DNA from: an uncultured Campylobacter sp. | Lineage (GTDB): Bacteria; Campylobacterota; Campylobacteria; Campylobacterales; Campylobacteraceae | Assembly (NCBI GenBank): GCA_938041615.1 | Contig: CALISV010000012.1 | Span: 1-11,897, forward strand | Length of the DNA stretch: 11,897 bases | Direction: 5' to 3' | Shown here: piece by piece, positions 1 to 7,146 of the stretch | Layout: every line of letters starts with the position of its first letter | How positions within the stretch are numbered: position 1 is the stretch's first letter | Notes under the pieces: model-generated | Database searches by the model: none | What the model was told of the DNA's origin: nothing | Seen by the model: the letters and a program-made list of their open reading frames with translations, nothing else | Program-made: the position numbers and the translations under genes

Positions 1-229
1 TTTTAAAATAATTTGTAGCTGCATTTTGAAGTAGCTCTTCGTTGCTCAGAATTCTATTCTCTTTTAGACAATATCCCTGCTTGTATTTATCATAGTCGGA
101 AAGGGAAACTATCACAAAGCCTCGTGAAGTGGAATAATCGGGGATTATACGGATAAATGCGGCGCCCAGTATCGCCGTTAGAAGCAGCGCTACGGCTATG
201 ATTTTAAATTTAAGTTTGCGAAATTTCAT
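1..229 (-). CDS. Hypothetical membrane-anchored protein (partial, C-terminus off left edge)
   Basis: An open frame starts at ATG 227-229 and stays open to the window edge, giving 76 visible residues. A Shine-Dalgarno AAAGG lies at 236-240, seven bases upstream. The protein starts with a basic stretch (MKFRKLKFK) followed by about 20 hydrophobic residues (roughly 10-29), then a polar region with charged and Tyr residues. This reads as an uncleaved signal anchor or a signal peptide with an exported domain, though no clear signal-peptidase site is obvious. I do not recognise the family. It has the same orientation as the deacetylase and lies 127 bases downstream of it, so it could be read through from the surface-glycan operon or have its own promoter. 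Codon use looks like the neighbours. Sure that it is a gene; function unknown. Confidence 0.7.
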   Translation of the reverse strand, partial: MKFRKLKFKIIAVALLLTAILGAAFIRIIPDYSTSRGFVIVSLSDYDKYKQGYCLKENRILSNEELLQNAATNYFK

Positions 230-356
230 TACGATCCTTTAACTGCCGCCGCGCGAAATTACGCCCGCTATTTCACGCCTTTTAAATTTGAGCGATCTTA
301 CGCAGGCCGAGCAAATCCGTAAAAACACCGAATTTGCCTCAAAATTAGAGCAAATT
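230..356. other. Intergenic gap, no gene seen
   Basis: These 127 bases separate the deacetylase stop from the start of the left-edge gene. Apart from the Shine-Dalgarno AAAGG at 236-240 (minus strand) I see no hairpin followed by a T-run and no good TATAAT box. The best minus-strand -10-like hexamer is TAAGAT near 295-300, two mismatches from consensus, which is weak. Confidence 0.5.
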
Positions 357-1115
357 TTACTTCTTTATCTTCGAGTATATCCCGCCCAAAATGTCGTTTT
401 GATAGATAAAAAGCGTGCGTTTTAGCCACGCACCGTCCTTTTTAGTAGCGATGCGCTTGATAGCCGATAGATCGCCGTTGGGTCTATTTATACCTCGCTG
501 CGTCGTGAAAAACGCCTCGTAGCCCGCCTGCCTAGCTAGACGGATCAAATTTTCGTCGTATTTGCCGCGCGGCCAGCATAAAATTTTATCTTCAAAGCCC
601 AAATTTGCGCGCATAAACTCGCGGCACCGAGCAAAATTTTCCTCAGGCGGGAGCGCGCCGAAATACTCGTCAAAATGCGTGTGCGTATGCGAGTGAAAGT
701 CAAAAACGTCCCGCATCGCCGCTATCTCGTCAAGGTTCAAAAACACATCCTGCGGGCGCCGGGGCGCTGCTTTTTTGTATTCTTGGTGCGTTAGCTCTAC
801 AAACTCGCCCCGCCGCTCGCTCGCGCGCTCTATCCACTGCGTCACTAAAAATATCGTTGCCCTTAGCCCAAACTCGCGTAAGATCGGATAAGCGTAGACG
901 TAGTTGTCCTTCCAGCCGTCGTCAAAGGTGATGAGGACGCTTTTTTTAGGTACGGCTAGCTCGCCCTTTTTATAGGCGACAAATTCGCTCATCGTGAGCG
1001 TTTTGTAGCCCACCTCAGCTAAAAACCGCATCTGCGAGGCAAAATCCTCAACGCTAGAAGCGATAAATCCGCCCTTTTTTAAAACGTGATGATACATCAA
1101 AACGCTAACGCTCAA
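357..1115 (-). CDS. Polysaccharide deacetylase (NodB homology / CE4 fold), likely acting on surface glycan
   Basis: This 252-residue protein is predicted to be a metal-dependent sugar N-deacetylase. The N-terminus has the MYHHV signature (7-11) often seen in this group. Motif 1 is TFDDG at 63-67, where the first Asp is the usual catalytic base and the second a metal ligand. Motif 2 is SHTHTH at 142-147, which fits SHTxxH, so His143 and His147 would complete the metal site. A WPRGKY stretch at 181-186 and AGY at 197-199 match the later NodB motifs. There is no signal peptide or membrane helix, so it should act in the cytoplasm on a nucleotide- or lipid-linked sugar or the nascent core rather than on exported polymer. 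The start is TTG, chosen because AAAGGAGG sits 5 bases upstream (1121-1128); an in-frame ATG at residue 7 is the alternative. It overlaps the ligase gene by 11 bases, indicating translational coupling. The substrate is not determinable. Confidence 0.88.
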   Translation of the reverse strand: MSVSVLMYHHVLKKGGFIASSVEDFASQMRFLAEVGYKTLTMSEFVAYKKGELAVPKKSVLITFDDGWKDNYVYAYPILREFGLRATIFLVTQWIERASERRGEFVELTHQEYKKAAPRRPQDVFLNLDEIAAMRDVFDFHSHTHTHFDEYFGALPPEENFARCREFMRANLGFEDKILCWPRGKYDENLIRLARQAGYEAFFTTQRGINRPNGDLSAIKRIATKKDGAWLKRTLFIYQNDILGGIYSKIKK

Positions 1116-2448
1116 CGCTGCCTCCTTTAGCTCCCGCTTGCGAATTTGCCGCCAGCAAGACGAAAAATCCGAGCATATAAAACATATAAAGTATGCGTAA
1201 ATTTATTGCCTCAAACAGCCCGCGCACGCCGAAATAACACGCTAGCGAGATAAAAATCGCCGCAAAAAGCAGCTCGCGCGAGCGTAAAAAATGCCTAAAC
1301 GAATACGCCAAGAGAGAGATGAAACCGCCAAGCAGTAGCACCGTACCGACCGCGCCGTAGTAGTAGTAGTGCCCGATAAAAAACGGCTCGTCGTTAAACC
1401 AATACCGCTCGCCGTTTGGCCTCGTCTGCATCATCGAGATCTGCGCGCCTTTGTCCGCCTCGTCACGCAAAAAGGCGTCATACTGCTCCTTGCCGTATCC
1501 AAGCCCAGTTATCGCGCGCGGACTAGCAAAAAGCAGCGGCAAGCGATCCTTTAAGATTAGGTCGCGCCCCGAGCTAAAGCCCGTACCCGCGATACGCTCC
1601 CTTATACTCTCGTTTTCGAGGTTTGCCTCGCTCACTAGCCCGATCTGCAAAAATTTATACATCGCAGTAGGCGAGCTCAAAACCGCTGCCGACGCGCCTG
1701 CTACGCAAACGGCAAAAATAACGGCAAAGAGTTTAAATTTACGCTTCGCCTCGCCGCCTAAGATATACAAACAAAAACCAAACATAATAAAACAAACCAG
1801 CATCGCGCCCCAGCTGCCCCTAACGCCGCTCAAAACGTCAAGTCCCACGGCTGCCAGACAAAGCGCGCCGCACGAAACTCGCGCCCAAAGCCGCCTAAAA
1901 ATAAAAACTCCCGCCAGCGCAAAAGGCAAAAATCTATCCACGTAGTCCGCGTACGCTCGGCGCACGACCCGCGCGTCAAATTCGCCCGCGCTGCCAAGCC
2001 TCTCAAATTCGCTAAAAAGCGGCGCGGCGTAATAAACGCTAATAACCGCAAAGGCCGCTATCAGCGCGTAAAAAAAGGCTTTTGCCTGAGCGGCCTCGCC
2101 GTTTGCCGCGACGTAGACGATGAGTAAAAAAGCAAATCCGCGCCCAAACTCCCCTGCCGCATCGCCCAGAGAGTCAAACTGCGGCGCGTAGGGAAAAGCC
2201 GAGATCAAAAACGCGTAAAAGGTAAATGCGATAAGACAAAACGCTGGCGCGCGAGAAAGGCTGAAATTTACCCCGACCCTTGCGGCAAATCGCGTCCTAT
2301 CCGTGAAATAAAGCCAGATCGCGCAGACAAGCGCGAGATAAAGCGAGACGTTTTTCGCCGCCGTCATACGCGGCATATGCTCGCAAGCGATAAAAACGCA
2401 AACGAGGTATAAAGCGGCGTTTTGTAGGCGGTTTTGCAGTTTGGTCAT
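1105..2448 (-). CDS. O-antigen ligase/polymerase family membrane protein (WaaL-like, Wzy_C)
   Basis: The 447-residue protein is strongly hydrophobic, with roughly ten or more membrane segments and one large hydrophilic loop at about 258-364, the topology of O-antigen ligases and polymerases. Just before that part of the chain a helix carries SGVRGSW (207-213), resembling the conserved Arg-Gly segment of the Wzy_C domain. The loop ends with GHYYYYGAVG (359-368), which resembles the conserved His...Gly motif. Arg210 and His360 are candidate functional residues by analogy with WaaL. The expected role is periplasmic transfer of a lipid-carried glycan onto the LOS/LPS core; a polymerase or protein O-oligosaccharyl ligase is possible because these families look alike. 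The frame is open to an ATG at 2473-2475, but that ATG lies in the TATAAT box and has no ribosome site, whereas ATG 2446-2448 has AAGGAAG upstream, so I start there. It overlaps the downstream deacetylase gene by 11 bases. Confidence 0.8.
   Translation of the reverse strand: MTKLQNRLQNAALYLVCVFIACEHMPRMTAAKNVSLYLALVCAIWLYFTDRTRFAARVGVNFSLSRAPAFCLIAFTFYAFLISAFPYAPQFDSLGDAAGEFGRGFAFLLIVYVAANGEAAQAKAFFYALIAAFAVISVYYAAPLFSEFERLGSAGEFDARVVRRAYADYVDRFLPFALAGVFIFRRLWARVSCGALCLAAVGLDVLSGVRGSWGAMLVCFIMFGFCLYILGGEAKRKFKLFAVIFAVCVAGASAAVLSSPTAMYKFLQIGLVSEANLENESIRERIAGTGFSSGRDLILKDRLPLLFASPRAITGLGYGKEQYDAFLRDEADKGAQISMMQTRPNGERYWFNDEPFFIGHYYYYGAVGTVLLLGGFISLLAYSFRHFLRSRELLFAAIFISLACYFGVRGLFEAINLRILYMFYMLGFFVLLAANSQAGAKGGSVER
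1121..1128 (-). promoter_or_regulatory. Strong ribosome binding site deciding a TTG start
   Basis: AAAGGAGG on the minus strand, inside the end of the ligase gene, is five bases from the TTG at 1113-1115. It is the best Shine-Dalgarno in this part of the window and justifies the non-ATG start of the deacetylase. Confidence 0.8.
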
Positions 2449-2473
2449 TTTCTTCCTTAAATTTAAAACGCCC

Positions 2474-2479
2474 ATTATA
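2474..2479 (-). promoter_or_regulatory. -10 box (TATAAT) for the ligase-deacetylase operon
   Basis: A perfect TATAAT reads on the minus strand, with A/T-rich sequence upstream and no clear -35, as is usual for Campylobacter sigma-70 promoters. Transcription would begin near 2467, leaving about 19 bases before the ATG at 2448. The upstream in-frame ATG overlaps this box, so it cannot be in the mRNA from this promoter. Confidence 0.6.
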
Positions 2480-2509
2480 ACGATAAAATCATTAAAATCC
2501 AGTAAGCGG

Positions 2510-2600
2510 TTTTTGGCTAAATTTTACTCGCGCTAGCTCAAAAACCGGCCGTAAATTTATAAATTTATGCTAAATTTAGGCTAAATTTTTATAAATAATA
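2510..2600 (+). promoter_or_regulatory. AT-rich AAATTT-repeated leader upstream of the divergent GT9 gene
   Basis: The 164-base gap between divergent starts carries five AAATTT hexamers, including the short direct repeat GGCTAAATTTT (copies near 2515 and 2579) and a TAAATTTATAAATTTAT stretch. TATAAA at 2590-2595 is a possible plus-strand -10 box, with AAGG at 2601-2604 as ribosome site for the TTG at 2613. The promoter call is tentative; the repeats are plain in the sequence. Confidence 0.4.
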
Positions 2601-2612
2601 AAGGTCCAAATT

Positions 2613-3902
2613 TTGATATATTTTCTCATATATTTGCTGATTTACCCATATCTTTTTGCGATGAAAAAGCTAAAATTCAAAGGCGAAAAAGGCAAAACTT
2701 TACTCATACAAACAGCTAAAATCGGCGACTACGCAAACTCGGCCGTGATCTTTGAAAAGCTGGGCAAATTTGACGTACTCATCGACGAGATAAACCTAGC
2801 CTTCGCAAAACACGACAGCCGAATAGAAAAAATATTTACGATAAACGATGTAAAACGAAAAAAAGCCTCAAAAATAGGACTCGCGCTCGAGCTTTTTTCG
2901 CGCAACTACGAGAGCGTCTACGTGCTGATGCCAAACAGCTTAAATCTCTTTTTGGCGCGCTGCACTCTAGCTAAAAACATCGTCGCCGTGCATCACTATG
3001 CGGCATCTAGCGACTTTGCCCTCCTGGCGCTCGGCATGAAAAAAGTGCCGCACACTCTGCAAGATCTCACGCTGCTAACCTACCTAAAAACGCTGGGCAT
3101 TAGCGAGCTAAAATATGAAAAATGCTTGCAAAAACCGCTCTTTATCCCGCAAGAAAATCTAATAAAAAGCGGCAAATTTAAGATCGGCGTGAGCCTAAGC
3201 GCGGGCAATAAAATGAAAACGCCGCCAAAAAAAACTTGGGAAAAAATATTTGAAATTTTCGCTAAATCTGACTGCGAGGTTTACATTTTCGGCGTCGGCG
3301 AGGAGACTGCTCTGCTAAAAAACCTGCTCGCGGAAAATACGGACAAAAAGCAGACGGAAAATCCGAGCGATGGACAAATTTGCGCAAATTTAGCCGGTAG
3401 CGATACGAGCGAAATTTACGGCGGTCTTGAAAATACAAACGAAGAGCAGACAAAAGCTCAAATTTGCAGCGAAAATGGCACCGGCGGCGAGTCAAATTTA
3501 AGCTCGCAAATTTGCGATATTTACGTGAAAAAATTCGGCGAAAACGAGCTAAAAATCATCTCTTTGATAGGTAAAATCAAGCTTGAGGAGTTGCCGTTTT
3601 ATCTCTCGCAGATGCAGCTTTACGCGAGCTCGGATACGGGCAACTACTACGTCGCAGATAGCGTGCGTACGCCCACGATCTGCCTGATGGGGCCTTGTTT
3701 TGCTAGCGAGCAAAGAGGCGTCGCCGACTCGCTTGTGATCAGCTCGCGTCTGCCGCCCGTTAGCTCCGTGTTTAAAACCGTGCGGGATATCGACGCGAGC
3801 GCGTTTTTCGAGCTTAGCGAGCAAAACCTCGCAGACATCGAGGCCTTCGTCAAAGTTCGCTATATATCCTATCTATCCCGCGAAGATAATTTTCTATGCT
3901 AA
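2613..3902 (+). CDS. GT9 (heptosyltransferase-like) glycosyltransferase with altered donor motif and an internal insert
   Basis: This 429-residue protein resembles ADP-heptose:LPS heptosyltransferases. The N-terminal Rossmann domain has QTAKIGDYANS (33-43), keeping the Gly-Asp that supplies the catalytic Asp in WaaC/WaaF. The second domain has the VSLSAGNKMKTP segment (193-204), IFGVGEE (225-231), ISLIGK (316-321) and TPTICLMGP (353-361). The usual D(S/T)GPxH motif reads DTGNYY at 341-346, so the Pro and His are missing. Residues 241-305 form a polar, low-complexity insert. The first 16 residues are very hydrophobic, suggesting a membrane anchor unusual for GT9. This depends on the TTG start at 2613, which has AAGG eight bases upstream; ATG at residue 17 lacks a ribosome site. 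The gene stands alone on the plus strand between two minus-strand operons and overlaps the next gene tail to tail by 53 bases. Donor and acceptor unknown; it may be an unusual or weakened enzyme. Confidence 0.8.
   Translation: MIYFLIYLLIYPYLFAMKKLKFKGEKGKTLLIQTAKIGDYANSAVIFEKLGKFDVLIDEINLAFAKHDSRIEKIFTINDVKRKKASKIGLALELFSRNYESVYVLMPNSLNLFLARCTLAKNIVAVHHYAASSDFALLALGMKKVPHTLQDLTLLTYLKTLGISELKYEKCLQKPLFIPQENLIKSGKFKIGVSLSAGNKMKTPPKKTWEKIFEIFAKSDCEVYIFGVGEETALLKNLLAENTDKKQTENPSDGQICANLAGSDTSEIYGGLENTNEEQTKAQICSENGTGGESNLSSQICDIYVKKFGENELKIISLIGKIKLEELPFYLSQMQLYASSDTGNYYVADSVRTPTICLMGPCFASEQRGVADSLVISSRLPPVSSVFKTVRDIDASAFFELSEQNLADIEAFVKVRYISYLSREDNFLC
3333..3527 (+). repeat. AAATTT-rich low-complexity insert inside the GT9 gene (residues 241-305)
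   Basis: The segment encodes a Asn/Ser/Gly/Glu/Gln-rich, strand-poor stretch between two conserved Rossmann elements. It holds six AAATTT hexamers in 195 bases, three of them in the form CAAATTTGC, and CAAATTTAAGC at 3493-3503. The motif QIC recurs three times in the peptide. The reading frame is kept through it. Ordinary GT9 proteins have a short loop here. Confidence 0.6.
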
Positions 3903-5037
3903 ATGCCTTTATAACGGCATCGTCGGGGCTTTTTGAGCTAGGCTTGCGCAGGCTCTCAAAGCAGGCCAAAAGCGCGTCCGAGCTTCTTTGAACTATAAAA
4001 AAATCTTGCTTTTTCGAGGAGATTTCATAAATTTCCCTTATAACGGCGATATCAGAGTATACCGCGCCAAGCCCGCAGCCAAGCGCCTCGATGACGACTC
4101 TAGGTAGCCCCTCGTCGCTAGAAAATCCAAGCACGTAGTCGCACGCGGCGTAAATCTCGTCCATCTTGGAAACAAAGCCCAAGTACTCGGCCTTGCTCGA
4201 TTTTATCAGCGCGTCAAATTTGGCTTTCGCGCCTGCTTTTAGCTCGCCTCCGCCTGCAAAATAGACTTTTATATCGCTTCTTTTTAACCCCACAAGCGCG
4301 TCAAAAACAAGCTCGTGCCCCTTTAGCGTCAAGAAATTTGCGGGCATTACGATATTTATTTTTTCGGCGTCAAATTTGGCTTTTAAGGTGGCGCTTTTAT
4401 CGTCGCCGCTATTTTTTAAATTTGCCTGCGAGGGGCTTAAATTTTCGCCCGCTTCAGACTTTTCCCGCCCTAAAACAGGCGCCTCAACGGGATTATAAAC
4501 CACGTTTTTAGGCATATTTATCTGCGCGGCGTAAAAATCGTAAGTCGCGTTTGAAACGCAAACGGGCGTAAATTTTAGCCGCTTTAAAATCTCAAGCTTA
4601 AAAGGCTCGACGGCCGAGTTTTTGCGCAGATGTTGGACTACCGCGATATTTAGGGCGTTTGCGGCGGCGATGTAGGCGAGATTGGTTGAAAAGTGATTGT
4701 TTAAATGCACTACGTCGGGCTGCACTTGCCGCAGCAAGCAAAGCGCGTAGTCGTAGTCTTTTTTGTATAGGTATTTTGCCAACATTTGCCCGCCCAGCGC
4801 GCGCAAAAGCTCTTTTTTTAGCTTTGAGGGCTGCTTTTTGGGCTCAAATTTTATAAATTTAGCCCCGGCTTCCTCTATGATTTGCGAGATTTTGCGTCCG
4901 CCCGTTTCGTAATCAGTTTCAAAAAAAGCGCATAGCTCGTATTTTTGCTGCGCGGCAAGCCCCCGCAAAAGATACAAAAAACTCTTCGTCCCGCCGCCGT
5001 ATTCGCGCCCCGTATCGACGAACAAAATCTTTTTCAA
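3850..5037 (-). CDS. GT4 (GT-B fold) glycosyltransferase
   Basis: A 395-residue retaining-type glycosyltransferase of the GT1/GT4 kind. The N-terminal acceptor domain begins KKILFVDTGREYGGGTKSF with the glycine-rich loop at 13-16, then PDVVHLNNH (107-115) and VSNAT (161-165). The C-terminal donor domain has INIVMPANF (227-235), GGGEL (262-266), YLGF (285-288) and the EX7E nucleotide-sugar motif with Glu309 and Glu317 in SSDEGLPRVVIEALGCG. About 39 extra polar residues (187-225) sit in the interdomain linker. It should work on the cytoplasmic face of the inner membrane in core assembly. The start is TTG at 5035-5037, with AAAGGAA five bases upstream, and shares the four bases TTGA with the stop of the preceding gene, so it is translationally coupled. 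It is the last gene of its operon and its 3' end overlaps the convergent GT9 gene by 53 bases. Sugar specificity unknown. Confidence 0.88.
   Translation of the reverse strand: MKKILFVDTGREYGGGTKSFLYLLRGLAAQQKYELCAFFETDYETGGRKISQIIEEAGAKFIKFEPKKQPSKLKKELLRALGGQMLAKYLYKKDYDYALCLLRQVQPDVVHLNNHFSTNLAYIAAANALNIAVVQHLRKNSAVEPFKLEILKRLKFTPVCVSNATYDFYAAQINMPKNVVYNPVEAPVLGREKSEAGENLSPSQANLKNSGDDKSATLKAKFDAEKINIVMPANFLTLKGHELVFDALVGLKRSDIKVYFAGGGELKAGAKAKFDALIKSSKAEYLGFVSKMDEIYAACDYVLGFSSDEGLPRVVIEALGCGLGAVYSDIAVIREIYEISSKKQDFFIVQRSSDALLACFESLRKPSSKSPDDAVIKAFSIENYLRGIDRIYSEL
4363..4479 (-). repeat. AAATTT-rich low-complexity insert in the GT4 gene (residues 187-225)
   Basis: This 117-base segment encodes a polar Ser/Asn/Lys/Glu-rich linker between YNPV and the start of the donor domain. 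It contains three AAATTT hexamers. The 10-mer AAATTTAAGC (minus strand, 4435-4444) is shared with the inserts in the GT9 gene at 2613 and in waaF. Confidence 0.5.
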
Positions 5038-6107
5038 ATCATTTCCTTTAGCATCTCCCAGACCTCATCCGCCCCTATTTGCAGCATACACTCTTGAAAT
5101 TTGCAGTTTTTGCCGACGCAAGGCGAACAGGTGCGCGGCTTTTTGATAAATTTATGGATATTTTCGTCAAAATCGGGGTTTGAATTTACGGGCGAAGCGA
5201 CGGCAAAAAGCCCGATCGTAGGCGTTTTTAGCGCGGCTGCGACGTGCAGCGGGCCGGTGTCTGGCGTCACTAGCACGTCAAGCCTAGCTATCAGCGCCGC
5301 AGCCTCTCGCAGACTAAATTTACCCGCCGCATCTATCACGTGCGCGCTTCTTAACTCCTCGTCTAACTGCGCGGTCATCGCTCGCTCGGCGGGGCTGCCC
5401 GTTAGCACGATGACGGCGTCCGTGCGCTCCAAAATAATTCCCGCCAGCTCCCGCCAACGCTGCCAAAACCACTGCCTGGAAACCGTGCTAGCCCCCATCT
5501 GAAAGCCGATAAATTTGCGTTTGCCGTCTTTTTTTAGCATTTCATCGACGCGGGTAAAATCCTCATCACGCAAATATAAATTTAGCCTCGTGTCGCGACT
5601 CTCGATACCTACAAATTTAAGCTGTTCGAGGCGGTTTAGCACGACGTACCTCTCATCTCCGTAAGGCTCTGGCGCGTTTGAGTGAAAGGCGCTAAATTTA
5701 TTGCCGGCATTCGGTAGCTTAAAGACGTATTTGGCTCCGCTTAAAACTGCTAGCGGCGTGGCCTCGGGCTCGTTTGAGTGCAGGATAAAAACTATGTCCG
5801 ACTTTATCTTTTTTAGCTGCGATAAAGCGCGCAAAAAGCCGCCTTTTTTGCCGTCATAAAGCAAAATTTCATCGATATTCGGATCGGTTTTAAAAAGCGG
5901 CGCGGTAGATGGATTTAGCAAGGCAACCGTGCGTACGTGCGGGAAATTTTGCCGAAAGACGCGAAAAACGGGCGTGTTAAAAATCGTGTCGCCAAGCGCG
6001 GTGTTGCTAAAAAAACAAACCGTTTGTATGGGCTGCGTAACCAGCTGCGTTTTGCGCACGCTTTTAAAGCGTAAAATGAGCCGCGCCGCGCTCTCAAAGA
6101 GCCTCAT
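5034..6107 (-). CDS. GT9 heptosyltransferase-family glycosyltransferase
   Basis: This 357-residue protein has the full GT9 set: NTALGDTIFNTPV (35-47) with the catalytic-type Gly-Asp, IGFQMGAST (200-208) for the phosphate loop, VLTGSPAE (234-241), and TPDTGPLHVAAALKTPTIGLF (281-301) with the DTGPxH donor motif intact. Near the C-terminus four cysteines are spaced C327-x2-C330-x4-C335-x4-C340, similar to those in WaaF, and could bind metal. It probably adds a heptose or related sugar to the LOS/LPS core from a nucleotide donor. The frame extends to a TTG at 6126-6128 without a convincing ribosome site. I start at ATG 6105-6107, which has GGAAG six bases upstream. It overlaps the preceding GT4 gene by 14 bases and the next by 4, a tightly coupled operon. 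Which heptosyltransferase step it performs is not clear. Confidence 0.87.
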   Translation of the reverse strand: MRLFESAARLILRFKSVRKTQLVTQPIQTVCFFSNTALGDTIFNTPVFRVFRQNFPHVRTVALLNPSTAPLFKTDPNIDEILLYDGKKGGFLRALSQLKKIKSDIVFILHSNEPEATPLAVLSGAKYVFKLPNAGNKFSAFHSNAPEPYGDERYVVLNRLEQLKFVGIESRDTRLNLYLRDEDFTRVDEMLKKDGKRKFIGFQMGASTVSRQWFWQRWRELAGIILERTDAVIVLTGSPAERAMTAQLDEELRSAHVIDAAGKFSLREAAALIARLDVLVTPDTGPLHVAAALKTPTIGLFAVASPVNSNPDFDENIHKFIKKPRTCSPCVGKNCKFQECMLQIGADEVWEMLKEMI

Positions 6108-7146
6108 ACATCGCTTCCGTCTGCGCAACCATCGTCTCTATAGAGAAGTTTCGCACGATAAATTCCCTCGCGTTCGCGCTAAATTTCGCCCGAAGCGCCG
6201 CGTCTTCTATCAACGTTTTTAAGGCCTCTTTGAGCGATTCTTTGTCGCCGTTTTTAAACAAAAGCCCCGTTTCGCCGCTACTTATCGCCTCGCCGATACC
6301 GCCCGCGTCGCTACCGATACAAGGCACCCCGCACGACTGCGCCTCAAGCAGAGCCGTACCCAGCGCCTCCATCTTTGAAGGTAGCACGAAAACGTCAAAA
6401 CTACCCAAAAACTCGCTCACGTCGGTGCGCGAGCCTAGCATGTAGATGTTTGGCGTTTTTATTTTTTTTAGATTTTTTTCCTGTGGACCGTCGCCGACCA
6501 CGACCAGAGCGGTATTTGGTAGATTTATCTCGCTAAAAGCTTCAAACAAAAGCTGATGATTTTTCGCCGCGCGCAAGACCGCTACGATACCGACTACGAC
6601 GCAGCCCGAGCTCAAATTTAGCTCAGCTTTTATATCTTTGGTAAAATTTGGATTAAACCGCGCCGTATCCACGCCCGTGTAGATAACGTCTATCAAATTT
6701 TCCCGCACGCCCTGCGAGACGAGCTGGGCTTTTACGGCATTTGAGACGGCTACGACTTTATCGTTTACGTTGTAGCTAAATGCCGATCTGATCGGCGTTT
6801 GTAGGTGTCTGGTGCGCACTGTTTTAGCGCCCGTTAGCTTTGCTACGATCGCGCCGATGTTGCCGTCCTTGCCCGAGTGCGTGGCGATGATAGAGATATT
6901 TTTTTCGCGCACAAAACGGCAAATTTTAAAAATTTCAAAAATATTATAAACCTTGCTTAGGTTAAATTCCACAAACTCGCAATCAATCGGCTTTTCAAAG
7001 CTTTTTGATCCAGGATTTAGCGCGTAAAATACCTTAAATTTATCCTTATTTAACCCGTTTATGACGCGTTGCGTGCGGTGCTCCTGACCGCCGAAACCCA
7101 GCGAGCTTTCAAGCTCCAGGATGTTGATTGTGTCTGCTTTTTTCAT
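6094..7146 (-). CDS. GT4 (GT-B fold) glycosyltransferase
   Basis: A 350-residue retaining glycosyltransferase. The N-terminal domain contains GFGGQEHRT (17-25), the glycine-rich acceptor-side loop, and IATHSGKDGNIG (87-98). The donor domain has VYTGVD-like IYTGVDTARFNP (155-166), VGIVAVLRAAKNH (185-197), VVVGDGPQ (215-222), and the EX7E motif with Glu260 and Glu268 in SKMEALGTALLEAQSCG, followed by SDAGGIGEAI and GLLF. There is no membrane helix; it is likely a peripheral inner-membrane enzyme of core biosynthesis. The ATG at 7144-7146 overlaps the previous stop as ATGA, so it is translationally coupled, with only a weak, distant GAGG upstream. Two A-tracts of 8 and 7 bases lie in the donor domain (complement of 6462-6469 and 6473-6479), where slippage would truncate the protein, but the frame is intact here. 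Sugar specificity unknown. Confidence 0.88.
   Translation of the reverse strand: MKKADTINILELESSLGFGGQEHRTQRVINGLNKDKFKVFYALNPGSKSFEKPIDCEFVEFNLSKVYNIFEIFKICRFVREKNISIIATHSGKDGNIGAIVAKLTGAKTVRTRHLQTPIRSAFSYNVNDKVVAVSNAVKAQLVSQGVRENLIDVIYTGVDTARFNPNFTKDIKAELNLSSGCVVVGIVAVLRAAKNHQLLFEAFSEINLPNTALVVVGDGPQEKNLKKIKTPNIYMLGSRTDVSEFLGSFDVFVLPSKMEALGTALLEAQSCGVPCIGSDAGGIGEAISSGETGLLFKNGDKESLKEALKTLIEDAALRAKFSANAREFIVRNFSIETMVAQTEAMYEAL

Noticed and set aside
1451..1945. A 164-codon plus-strand frame opposite the ligase gene
   Set aside because: It is antisense to a protein with clear membrane topology and family motifs, and its own translation is Ser/Lys/Pro-rich without domain features; it is a shadow frame.
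5101..5502. A 133-codon plus-strand frame opposite the GT9 gene
   Set aside because: It lies antisense to conserved donor-domain motifs of a confident gene and has no ribosome site; a shadow frame.
6462..6479. Poly-A tracts of 8 and 7 bases in the GT4 gene (also 8 A at 3227-3234 in the GT9 gene) as phase-variation switches
   Set aside because: Campylobacter surface genes usually switch through longer poly-G/C tracts, none of which I see here; these tracts encode ordinary Lys-rich stretches and the frames are intact.
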